17,525 nucleotides of DNA from UBA5272 sp964577625. GTDB taxonomy: Bacteria > Patescibacteriota > Minisyncoccia > Phycocordibacterales > UBA5272. Each line of letters begins with the position of its first letter. The stretch's first letter is position 1. The translations under genes and the position numbers were made by a program. The stretch covers positions 1 to 17,525 of the forward strand of contig CAZNZP010000007.1 of NCBI GenBank assembly GCA_964577625.1. The letters run 5' to 3'. Shown here piece after piece: positions 7,172 through 13,297 of this stretch. The notes under the pieces are model-generated. The model saw only the letters and a list, made by a program, of their open reading frames with translations. It was not told the origin of the DNA and did no database searches.

Positions 7172-8323
7172 TTACCTTATAAACGGGTCTTCGGTTGCCC
7201 GATTACCATTTTTGTCTACAACGTAGCCATTCGGGCCACGCTTGTATCCAGGTTTTAATCTCAGAGCACTTCCGCTACCACTTGAAGTGGTTGTAGATGT
7301 ATAAGAAGAGGAGCTTTCAACATTGGAAGATCTACCTCTTGCATCATCTTCATTTACCACCCCATAAACAAATGGTTGTTCCTTTCCTTTATACAAGGAG
7401 CCGTTTTTTTGATAAACACGTCCATCACTTTTGTAGTGAAGTCCGTATTTTTTAACGAGCTCCGGTTTCAAAGTTGGCCAACAGTCCTGATCATAACAAT
7501 CTTGTGAACTACTAGTAGTTCTTGTGGTAGTAATTACTTCACTTTCACTACTGTCGTAGCTTTCATAAGAAGAACTTCTTCTTGGAGCGACAGCTTCTTC
7601 AACAGTTTTAGTTGAATTTCCATCACTATTATAGTAATAGTGATGTTCAACAACAGTTGAAGCTGGAGCCGCTTGTCTTGTTGACGTGGACTTCGCTGAA
7701 GACGATGAGGTTGAAGAAGAGCTTTTACTGGTTCGTGTGCTTTTTAATGCGCTTGAACTAGATGATGATCTACTATCAACTCTTTCTCTTGCCATATCTT
7801 CTTTTGCAATATCCAACTCTAGCTTTCTTTTGGCTTGTCTTTTTTCCTCAAGAAGAACTGAGTCTCTTCTGTACTCCGCAGCAAGCTTTCTTACCAATTC
7901 ATCGTTTTGTTCCTGTCTTGAAGGAGGACAGTCGATGCAAGGACTTTCTACAACAGGCTCAGATACTTTTGGTATATCAACCGGCGCGGGTGCTGGCGTA
8001 AAAGGAGGTGTTTGAACCTGCTCCTTTTTGTCTTTGCCGTTACCCCAACCATTTCCCCAAAAAGACTTATCTTGCGACTTGTCTCTGGTAAACCAAAGGA
8101 AAAGCAGCAAAATAATAAAGACCATTAAACCCTTTATGAGGGGGTGTAAACTTCCCCACCAACTTTTTAGGCTTTCTTCAGCCTTTGTTGTTGTTCGTTT
8201 CCGGGTCGTTTTACTGGTAGTTGTGGTTTTCGTTTCTTTTTCAGGAGTTTCGGGAGTTTCAACTACAACCTTAACTTCTTCTACTTTTTCTGTGGAGCTA
8301 TCTCCGTTAATGTTTTTATTCAT
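7172..8323 (-). CDS. Membrane-anchored Ser-rich protein with two ATEDPF-type modules, 383 aa
   Basis: Not recognised as a known family. The N-terminal 55 residues are Thr/Lys/Glu-rich (probably cytoplasmic). One membrane helix follows (about 62-79, LIKGLMVFIILLLFLWF), then a Pro-rich linker with CIDC (129-132), a charged coiled-coil-like stretch (138-182), a long Ser/Thr low-complexity region (184-275), and two related modules. The first is CWPTLKPELVKKYGLHY to PFVYG (281-321); the second is LKPGYKRGPNG to ATEDPFIR (356-383, the exact C terminus). Both modules match the end of the 238-aa protein. Its base composition looks less AT-rich than its neighbours in places (about 7940-8060), perhaps from low-complexity codons. 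It sits behind a leader of about 174 nt with a strong hairpin. Confidence 0.88.
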   Translation of the reverse strand: MNKNINGDSSTEKVEEVKVVVETPETPEKETKTTTTSKTTRKRTTTKAEESLKSWWGSLHPLIKGLMVFIILLLFLWFTRDKSQDKSFWGNGWGNGKDKKEQVQTPPFTPAPAPVDIPKVSEPVVESPCIDCPPSRQEQNDELVRKLAAEYRRDSVLLEEKRQAKRKLELDIAKEDMARERVDSRSSSSSSALKSTRTSKSSSSTSSSSAKSTSTRQAAPASTVVEHHYYYNSDGNSTKTVEEAVAPRRSSSYESYDSSESEVITTTRTTSSSQDCYDQDCWPTLKPELVKKYGLHYKSDGRVYQKNGSLYKGKEQPFVYGVVNEDDARGRSSNVESSSSYTSTTTSSGSGSALRLKPGYKRGPNGYVVDKNGNRATEDPFIR

Positions 8324-8366
8324 TTTAAAAAATTTTAAAAGTTTATATTAAATTTATTTATTTCTA

Positions 8367-8430
8367 CTTTGAAAGTATGCTTGAAAGAAAAATATTTTGA
8401 CTTATTGCTCCCTCAACCATACTTTCAAAG
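8367..8430 (-). promoter_or_regulatory. 13-bp perfect inverted repeat in the long leader of the 383-aa gene
   Basis: CTTTGAAAGTATG (8367-8379) and CATACTTTCAAAG (8418-8430) pair perfectly around a 38-nt loop. The hairpin begins about 44 nt before the ATG and lies inside the transcript predicted from the promoter at 8504-8531. No T run follows, so it does not look like a simple terminator. It could be a cis-regulatory RNA element, an RNA-stability hairpin or a protein-binding DNA site. Confidence 0.65.
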
Positions 8431-8503
8431 ACAATTAAAATTTCAAAAATGAATTTTGTTTGTTTTTCATCTTACAAAGAACTTAATATTTATGACTGAC
8501 AAT

Positions 8504-8531
8504 AGTATAACAAATTAAAATAATTTGTCAA
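8504..8531 (-). promoter_or_regulatory. Sigma70-type promoter of the 383-aa gene
   Basis: Minus strand: TTGACA (8531-8526), 16-nt spacer, TATACT (8509-8504). Expected start near 8497, leaving a leader of about 174 nt before the ATG at 8323, the longest in this window. The stretch 8324-8627 has no gene: it holds this promoter, the leader hairpin, a small inverted repeat (TTTTCAG/CTGAAAA, 8535-8560) and the terminator of the next gene upstream. Confidence 0.82.
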
Positions 8532-8567
8532 GTGTTTTCAGTTAAATCAATAGCTGAAAATACCAAG

Positions 8568-8597
8568 AAAAAAGCCTTGTAAATACAAGACTTTTTC
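8568..8597 (-). terminator. Intrinsic terminator of the 100-aa gene
   Basis: The 12-bp stem (8569-8580 with 8585-8596) has one C/A mismatch on the plus strand that becomes G.U on the minus strand. Loop of 4, then TTTTTTC on the minus strand. It lies about 31 nt past the stop at 8628. Confidence 0.9.
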
Positions 8598-8627
8598 GAG
8601 AAAAAGGTAAAAATTGAAAGGTTTTTA

Positions 8628-8930
8628 TTAATTAATAATCATTCCAGTGTCACATTCTACTAATGTCCCTAAATCAGTTTGGCAGACAGATCTGTAAGAT
8701 TTACAGGAAACATGAGTAGCTGGATCATTAAAATTATCCCCCTCTTTATAACAAATACCATGATTTGCATTTGGAACTGGGAAATAAACATTTTGAGTAG
8801 CTTTTACTCTAGACAATCCATACACAGCGAGCAACACTAAAACTGAAAAAAGTAAAAGAGCAGCAACTTTATGAGTAACTTTGTGAGTATCATGAAGCTC
8901 GTTCAAATTCCTTTTTAGATTCTTATTCAT
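8628..8930 (-). CDS. Small signal-anchored Cys-containing protein, 100 aa
   Basis: Not recognised. A polar N terminus with His residues (NELHDTHKVTHK) precedes one hydrophobic segment (about 22-40, VAALLLFSVLVLLAVYGL), followed by a 60-residue external domain with four Cys (GICYKEG, VSCKS, SVCQTD, VECDTG) that could form two disulfides. No cleavage motif is obvious, so it is more likely a signal anchor. It is the first of the exported-protein genes after the divergent promoter region shared with pilB, and it has its own terminator. Confidence 0.82.
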   Translation of the reverse strand: MNKNLKRNLNELHDTHKVTHKVAALLLFSVLVLLAVYGLSRVKATQNVYFPVPNANHGICYKEGDNFNDPATHVSCKSYRSVCQTDLGTLVECDTGMIIN

Positions 8931-8939
8931 ATTTTTACT

Positions 8940-8956
8940 ATTATACCTAAATTATA
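8940..8956 (-). promoter_or_regulatory. Two candidate -10 boxes for the 100-aa gene
   Basis: TATAAT occurs twice on the minus strand, at 8945-8940 (9 nt before the ATG) and 8956-8951 (20 nt before). Neither has a clear -35. Use of the nearer box would give an almost leaderless mRNA. Confidence 0.5.
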
Positions 8957-9012
8957 CAACGGATTTAAGAAAAGCAAATAAGTTATAAACAATTCTTAAT
9001 ATGATTAAATGA

Positions 9013-9018
9013 TATAAT
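9013..9018 (+). promoter_or_regulatory. -10 element for pilB
   Basis: TATAAT 15 nt before the pilB ATG at 9034, with no convincing -35. The implied leader is under 10 nt and has no Shine-Dalgarno site. Confidence 0.6.
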
Positions 9019-9033
9019 ATTTTCATAGTTTAT

Positions 9034-10785
9034 ATGGACAACGAAGAAAAAAAGGAAATAAATTACGATTTACAATTTCAAGATGCTGAAACAGTAGAGA
9101 GTGCTGATGATATTTTAGATGAAGCTAGAAGAGAGGGTGAAGAGAATTTTGTAAAAAGAGAATCTGATAGATTTGATTTGCCTTATATAAATTTAAAAGG
9201 TATTGCTCCAGAACCAGATGCTTTAAAAAAGATTAAAGAAGAAGATGCAAAGAAATCTAAAATAGCTACTTTTAAGCAAGTTGGAAATAAGCTCTATGTT
9301 GCTATGTTCTCTCCAGAAAAAGATGGTGTACAAGAAATTTTGGAAAGTCTAGAGAGACAAGGTTTTGAACTTATAAAATACATGGCTTCCAATGCTTCTC
9401 TTGAGCATGTTTGGACTAGATATGCAGATATTACTCACGCTAAACCTGCTACTTCTGGAATTTTGGACATAAACTCGGAAACCCTGAGAACTCTTTTTGA
9501 AAACATTAAAACTCTTGATGATTTACGAAGCTCTATCATCGCTATCGCCAACCAATCTAAAAATTTTAGAATTTCTAGAATTATAGAATTAATTATTGCT
9601 GGAGCTTTACACTTCAAATCTTCTGACATTCATATTGAACCAGAAAAAGAGCGTGTAAGAGTGAGATATAGGATTGATGGTGAACTCATTGATATTTGCT
9701 ATTTAGATTTTGCGACTATGAGATTAATTAATTCTCGTCTTAAACTTTTGTCTGGAATAAAATTGAGTATTACAAAAAATGCTCAAGACGGAAGATTTTC
9801 TATTGTTGATAAGAATGTAGAAATTGAAGTTCGTCTCTCAGTAGTACCTGGTAATTATGGAGAAAGCTTTGTGATGAGAATTTTAGATCCTAGAAATATC
9901 ATGGCAGAGCTAGAAGTTTTAGGCTTCTCCCCTAATCTTTTTGAAGTAGTGCAGAGACATATTGAAAAACCAAATGGAATTATCCTAAACACTGGACCAA
10001 CTGGTTCTGGTAAAACTACCACTCTTTATGCTTTTATAAGTAAGCTTTATACACCGGGAGTAAAGATTATCACCATTGAAGACCCTGTCGAGTATCACTT
10101 GAAAGGAATAGTACAGACTCAAGTAGAAGAAGAAAAAGGATATACTTTTCTTTCTGGACTTCGTGCAGCCATGCGTCAGGACCCAGATATTATAATGGTG
10201 GGTGAAATTCGTGACGAAGATACTGCAAAAGTAGCAATTAATGCTGCTCTCACTGGACACTTGGTATTCTCTACTCTGCACACCAATAATGCTGCTGGTA
10301 CAATTCCTCGTCTTTTAGAGCTTGGAGCAAATCCTGGAACTTTAGCTTCCGCTCTTTCTTTAGCTCTAGCTCAAAGGTTAGTCCGAAAACTTTGTCCATT
10401 TTGCAAAGAAGAAATTGAAACCTCAGAAAAACAAACCAAACAAATCACTAATATTTTAGGTGGAATGATTGCAGCTCATAAAGAAGACTCTATGGATGAT
10501 ATTCGCCCAGCTAATAGTTATAAAATATTTAAAGCTAATTCAGCTGGTTGTGATAAATGTTATGGTGGATATAAGGGTAGAACTGGAGTTTTTGAAGCTA
10601 TAGAAATGGATAGAGAAATTTCAGATTTAATTGTGACAGAAAGTGTAATTAATGAAAGAAGAATAAAAGATCTTGCCTCCAAACAAGGAATCCCTACTAT
10701 GCGAGAGGATGGTATAATAAAAGTGTTGCGAGGAGAAACTAGTTATGAGGAGTTACAAACTGTAGTTGATCTTTATGAAAATTAA
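9034..10785 (+). CDS. pilB: Type IV pilus / type II secretion assembly ATPase (PilB/GspE family)
   Basis: Cytoplasmic hexameric ATPase that powers pilus extension or pseudopilus assembly. The 583-aa product has the full set of family motifs: an N-terminal GspE-like domain (about 45-130), Walker A GPTGSGKT (321-328), Asp box ITIEDPVEY (346-354), Walker B region RQDPDIIMVGEIRD (381-394), His box GHLVFSTLHTNNA (408-420), and the two zinc-binding Cys pairs CPFC (454-457) and CDKC (506-509) that mark PilB/GspE rather than PilT. Length is normal. It is transcribed away from the exported-protein locus. PilC, PilD and pilin genes are not in the window, so pilus against secretion cannot be decided; a CPR context favours type IV pili. 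Confidence 0.95.
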   Translation: MDNEEKKEINYDLQFQDAETVESADDILDEARREGEENFVKRESDRFDLPYINLKGIAPEPDALKKIKEEDAKKSKIATFKQVGNKLYVAMFSPEKDGVQEILESLERQGFELIKYMASNASLEHVWTRYADITHAKPATSGILDINSETLRTLFENIKTLDDLRSSIIAIANQSKNFRISRIIELIIAGALHFKSSDIHIEPEKERVRVRYRIDGELIDICYLDFATMRLINSRLKLLSGIKLSITKNAQDGRFSIVDKNVEIEVRLSVVPGNYGESFVMRILDPRNIMAELEVLGFSPNLFEVVQRHIEKPNGIILNTGPTGSGKTTTLYAFISKLYTPGVKIITIEDPVEYHLKGIVQTQVEEEKGYTFLSGLRAAMRQDPDIIMVGEIRDEDTAKVAINAALTGHLVFSTLHTNNAAGTIPRLLELGANPGTLASALSLALAQRLVRKLCPFCKEEIETSEKQTKQITNILGGMIAAHKEDSMDDIRPANSYKIFKANSAGCDKCYGGYKGRTGVFEAIEMDREISDLIVTESVINERRIKDLASKQGIPTMREDGIIKVLRGETSYEELQTVVDLYEN

Positions 10786-10789
10786 AATA

Positions 10790-10978
10790 AAATAAAAACC
10801 ACACAGATCTCTAAACAACCTCTTGGTGAAGAATACTTTTGTGTAAGGATAGGTCCAGAATAGAATAAATCTAACCAGAACCGTCCTCCACCTAGAAAAG
10901 TGTGAGACAAAGTCTCAATTGTTTAGAGATCTATGCGGTTTTTAAAAAACAAAGGATGATAAGTGTCTTTGTCATCCG
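10790..10978 (-). ncRNA. Candidate structured RNA between pilB and ruvB
   Basis: A 25-bp stem (10794-10818 with 10919-10943) encloses about 100 nt. Only two pairs are not Watson-Crick (10801/10936 and 10804/10933). Both are A/C mismatches in plus-strand RNA and G.U wobbles in minus-strand RNA, so the functional strand is most likely minus. Inside are a 6-bp hairpin (10903-10908 with 10912-10917) and an arm closed by ACTTTT/AAAAGT (10835-10840 with 10896-10901) and TAGGT/ACCTA (10850-10854 with 10890-10894). The minus-strand 3' end runs into TTTTTATTTTATTTT, like a terminator. A TTGACA-N18-TATGAT promoter lies upstream. A smaller hairpin (10954-10977) precedes the main stem. Family unknown; 6S RNA and the LOOT motif reported from CPR phyla are worth comparing. 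It could also serve as the pilB terminator. Confidence 0.62.
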
Positions 10979-10984
10979 TTCACT

Positions 10985-11014
10985 ATCATATCATACAATT
11001 TAGACTTTTGTCAA
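10985..11014 (-). promoter_or_regulatory. Promoter of the candidate minus-strand RNA
   Basis: Minus strand: perfect TTGACA (11014-11009), 18-nt spacer, TATGAT (10990-10985). Expected start near 10978. There is no minus-strand ORF downstream before pilB, which supports a non-coding product. Confidence 0.65.
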
Positions 11015-11038
11015 GAGGTAGCTTTTGTGTGGTAAAAT
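11008..11038 (+). promoter_or_regulatory. Candidate promoter of ruvB
   Basis: TAAAAT at 11033-11038, 11 nt before the ATG at 11050, with TTGTCA (11008-11013) 19 nt upstream. The -35 overlaps the -35 of the divergent RNA promoter on the other strand, so the two could compete. Confidence 0.5.
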
Positions 11039-11049
11039 ATTCATATATT

Positions 11050-12096
11050 ATGGAAAACGAAGAATTTAATCTAGAAAAAATTGAAAATGAATTAAAAGGT
11101 GGTTTAGAAGAAGAATTGGAAGAGATTATTGAAGAAGAAAAAGATTATCTTGATCAAGCTTTACGTCCTTCTCTTTGGAAAGATTATATTGGACAAAAAA
11201 CAATAAAAGATAATTTAGAAATTTTAATTCAAGCCGCTAAAGAAAGAAAATCCGCTCCAGAACATATTTTATTTTATGGTCCTCCAGGACTTGGAAAAAC
11301 CACTTTAGCAAATTTAGTCGCGAAAGAATTAAATACTAATATGCGTGTCACTTCTGGACCTGCGATTATGAAGGTAGGAGATTTAGCAGCAATTCTCACC
11401 AATCTTTCTGATGGGGATGTGCTTTTTATAGATGAAATACATAGACTAAATAAACTTGTAGAAGAAGTGCTTTATCCGGCTATGGAGTCTGGAAAGTTGG
11501 ATATCATTATTGGTAAAGGTCCATCAGCTCGCACTATTCAACTTGATTTACCAAAATTTACTTTAATCGGTGCTACCACTAGAGTCTCCCTTCTTTCCGC
11601 TCCTCTTCGTTCAAGATTTTCTGGTGGAGTACACAGATTGCAATATTATAATGAAGATGAAATAGCGCAAATTGTAAAAAATTCTGCCAAAATTTTAAAT
11701 ACTAAAATTACAGACGAAGCGGCTATGGAAATTGCTAAAAGGTCTCGCTTTACTCCAAGGACAGCTAATTATTTTTTGAAAAGATGTCGTGATTATGCAC
11801 AAGTTAATAAAGCAATTATTGATTTAGATGTGGTAAATAACACTCTCACTTTATTGGAAATTGATGATATGGGTCTTGGTATTGCCGAGAGAATGCTTTT
11901 AAATGTACTTGTAAATGTATTTCCTGATAAACCAATTGGACTAAACACTCTTTCCGCTTCTACTGGTGAAGAAGAAAGCACTATTGAAGATGTGGTAGAA
12001 CCATATCTCCTTCAAATTGGATTTATTGATAGGACGACTCGTGGTAGGGTAGCTACCGAAAAAGCAAAAGAGCATATTAAGAATTTAGAGAAATAG
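11050..12096 (+). CDS. ruvB: Holliday junction branch migration ATPase RuvB
   Basis: AAA+ motor that, with RuvA, drives branch migration of Holliday junctions. From the ATG at 11050 the product is 348 aa. An upstream start at 10963 would add 29 residues that cross the promoter and match nothing in the family, so I reject it. Motifs: Walker A GPPGLGKTT (77-85), Walker B DEIH (128-131), sensor GATTR (174-178), arginine-finger region LRSRF (186-190), and a C-terminal winged-helix DNA-binding part (GLNTLSASTGEE, then PYLLQIGFIDRTTRGR). The N terminus carries a Glu-rich extension of about 30 residues before the usual RPSLWKDYIGQ block. ruvC follows 0.6 kb downstream; ruvA is not here. Confidence 0.96.
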   Translation: MENEEFNLEKIENELKGGLEEELEEIIEEEKDYLDQALRPSLWKDYIGQKTIKDNLEILIQAAKERKSAPEHILFYGPPGLGKTTLANLVAKELNTNMRVTSGPAIMKVGDLAAILTNLSDGDVLFIDEIHRLNKLVEEVLYPAMESGKLDIIIGKGPSARTIQLDLPKFTLIGATTRVSLLSAPLRSRFSGGVHRLQYYNEDEIAQIVKNSAKILNTKITDEAAMEIAKRSRFTPRTANYFLKRCRDYAQVNKAIIDLDVVNNTLTLLEIDDMGLGIAERMLLNVLVNVFPDKPIGLNTLSASTGEEESTIEDVVEPYLLQIGFIDRTTRGRVATEKAKEHIKNLEK

Positions 12097-12106
12097 TTTT
12101 TTATTT

Positions 12107-12162
12107 TTGACAAATATTTTTAAAAAGTTAAACTGTAGGCAGTTAATTTTTGTTGAACTTTT
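12107..12162 (+). promoter_or_regulatory. Promoter and nested inverted repeat before the 162-aa gene
   Basis: TTGACA (12107-12112), 16-nt spacer, TAAACT (12129-12134). Over and after the -10, AAAAAGTT (12122-12129) pairs with AACTTTTT (12155-12162), and inside it AACTG/CAGTT pairs around TAGG (about 12131-12144). Overlap with the -10 fits an operator, or a hairpin at the start of the mRNA. The ATG is at 12176. Confidence 0.5.
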
Positions 12163-12175
12163 TAAATAATTAAAA

Positions 12176-12664
12176 ATGAAAGAAAAAATAAAAGATCGGG
12201 ATGTAAACTCTATTCATTCTCTTTGTCGTATAACTGGTCGTATTTATGTACAACCTTTAGTTTCCATTAAAAAATTGCTTGCAGTGGAAAAACATACCTC
12301 TTTTGACGAAACCATTGTAGACAAATATCCTTTTATAGAAAAAGAGGATTTAGGAGATTGGGAATTTGGTATTTTTAATATCCGCTCTAAAACTTTTAGT
12401 TATTTTAGGAATCGGATTCAAAACAATCAAGAAGGTTGGAAAAGTGCAAAAGCAGTTCATCTTTTAACTTTTGCAAAAGAGTTTAAAGATCTTGTTTTTG
12501 ATAAAAAACTTGTTGCGGCTGGAGATAGACAGAGACCTAGCCACCGAGAATTTTTGATTCTTTATAAAGAAGGCGAAAAAAGAATTATAAAATCTGTTCC
12601 AATTGAAGAGTTGGAGGAAGGGGCACATTACTATTTAATAGTGAGAAAAATAGAAAACCGTTAA
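12176..12664 (+). CDS. Hypothetical protein, 162 aa, between ruvB and ruvC
   Basis: Not recognised. A soluble, charged protein without signal peptide or membrane helix. Visible features: an N-terminal block SLCRITGRIYVQPLVSIKKLL, an aromatic-rich middle (GDWEFGIFNIRSKTFSYFRNR) and a C-terminal beta-rich part (HREFLILYKEGEKRIIKSV, then HYYLIVRKIENR). One Cys only. It has its own promoter and an intrinsic terminator that overlaps its stop codon, so it is an independent unit and not clearly part of a ruv operon. A link to recombination rests on position alone. Confidence 0.8.
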   Translation: MKEKIKDRDVNSIHSLCRITGRIYVQPLVSIKKLLAVEKHTSFDETIVDKYPFIEKEDLGDWEFGIFNIRSKTFSYFRNRIQNNQEGWKSAKAVHLLTFAKEFKDLVFDKKLVAAGDRQRPSHREFLILYKEGEKRIIKSVPIEELEEGAHYYLIVRKIENR

Positions 12665-12680
12665 ATATAACGGTTTTTTC
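12654..12680 (+). terminator. Intrinsic terminator overlapping the stop codon of the 162-aa gene
   Basis: CCGTTA (12658-12663) pairs with TAACGG (12668-12673), loop AATA, extended by AAAA/TTTT and followed by TTTTTTC. The TAA stop (12662-12664) is part of the stem and loop. Confidence 0.92.
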
Positions 12681-12688
12681 TTTTATGT

Positions 12689-12694
12689 TAAAAT
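12689..12694 (+). promoter_or_regulatory. -10 element directly before ruvC
   Basis: TAAAAT ends 6 nt before the ruvC ATG at 12701, so transcription would begin at or next to the A of the start codon: a leaderless mRNA if this box is used. The upstream -35 region is occupied by the preceding terminator. Confidence 0.55.
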
Positions 12695-12700
12695 ACTTTT

Positions 12701-13216
12701 ATGAAAAGAATTCTTGGTATAGATCCTGGATATGACAGATTGGGGGTGGCGATTTTGGAGAAAAAATCTAATACTGAACATGAGGTGATTTTTTCTGACT
12801 GTTTAGAGTCTGATAGAAAAAAAGAAATTAATGAACGTATTTTTCTTTTTGGTAAAGAGTTGAAAAAAATTATTGAAAAATATAAACCGACTGAATTAGC
12901 TATTGAAAAACTTTATTTCACTAGTAATCAAAAAACTGTCATGGGTGTCTCTGAAGCTCGTGGAGCTATTATATATCTCACTCAAGAAATGGGCTTAAAA
13001 GTCTTTGAATACACCCCTCTTCAAATAAAAATTGCTATGACCGGATATGGAAAAGCAGATAAAAACCAAGTTTATTTTATGCTACAAAAAATCTTAAAAA
13101 TCAAAGATTCGCCTTCGGTTGTAGCTTTGGCGGAACACAGAAATAAGCCTAAAAAACTAGATGACGAATATGATGCGATAGCTGTGGCCTATACTCACAG
13201 TGTGAGTGTGAAATAG
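12701..13216 (+). CDS. ruvC: Holliday junction resolvase RuvC
   Basis: Dimeric, metal-dependent endonuclease that cuts Holliday junctions in concert with RuvAB. The 171-aa product has all four catalytic acidic residues in family positions: Asp8 in GIDPGYDRLG, Glu69 in LAIEKLYF, and Asp155 and Asp158 in DDEYDAIAVA. The GYGKADKNQV segment (115-124) matches the conserved DNA-binding region. Length is normal. An insertion-like stretch (SPSVVALAEHRNKPKK, 137-152) precedes the last catalytic pair. No Shine-Dalgarno site. Confidence 0.95.
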   Translation: MKRILGIDPGYDRLGVAILEKKSNTEHEVIFSDCLESDRKKEINERIFLFGKELKKIIEKYKPTELAIEKLYFTSNQKTVMGVSEARGAIIYLTQEMGLKVFEYTPLQIKIAMTGYGKADKNQVYFMLQKILKIKDSPSVVALAEHRNKPKKLDDEYDAIAVAYTHSVSVK

Positions 13217-13242
13217 TTATTCACAGTTTTTCAAAAAGACTC

Positions 13243-13270
13243 TTGAAAAAAATCTTTAATTTCTTATAAT
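13243..13270 (+). promoter_or_regulatory. Promoter of the acidic 87-aa gene
   Basis: TTGAAA (13243-13248), 16-nt spacer, TATAAT (13265-13270). Expected start near 13277, leader about 20 nt of A-rich sequence. Confidence 0.75.
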
Positions 13271-13297
13271 ACACAGCATAAAAATAAATAAAAAATT

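Noticed and set aside
7940..8060. Horizontal transfer of the 383-aa gene because of richer G+C stretches
   Set aside because: The composition shift is short and explained by Pro/Ala/Gly low-complexity codons; no mobile element or junction repeats flank it.
7686..8351. Plus-strand ORFs at 7686-8015, 7762-8001 and 8028-8351
   Set aside because: They are antisense to the 383-aa gene and arise from its low-complexity Ser/Thr/Glu codons; no start context or family match.
10790..10945. The pilB-ruvB stem as a plain bidirectional terminator or an insertion-sequence end
   Set aside because: A terminator does not need 25 bp with 100 nt of internal structure, and no transposase or target duplication is visible. 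A secondary role as pilB terminator remains possible.
10963..11049. Upstream start for ruvB at 10963
   Set aside because: The added residues cover the promoter region and do not match RuvB; the ATG at 11050 has a well-placed -10.
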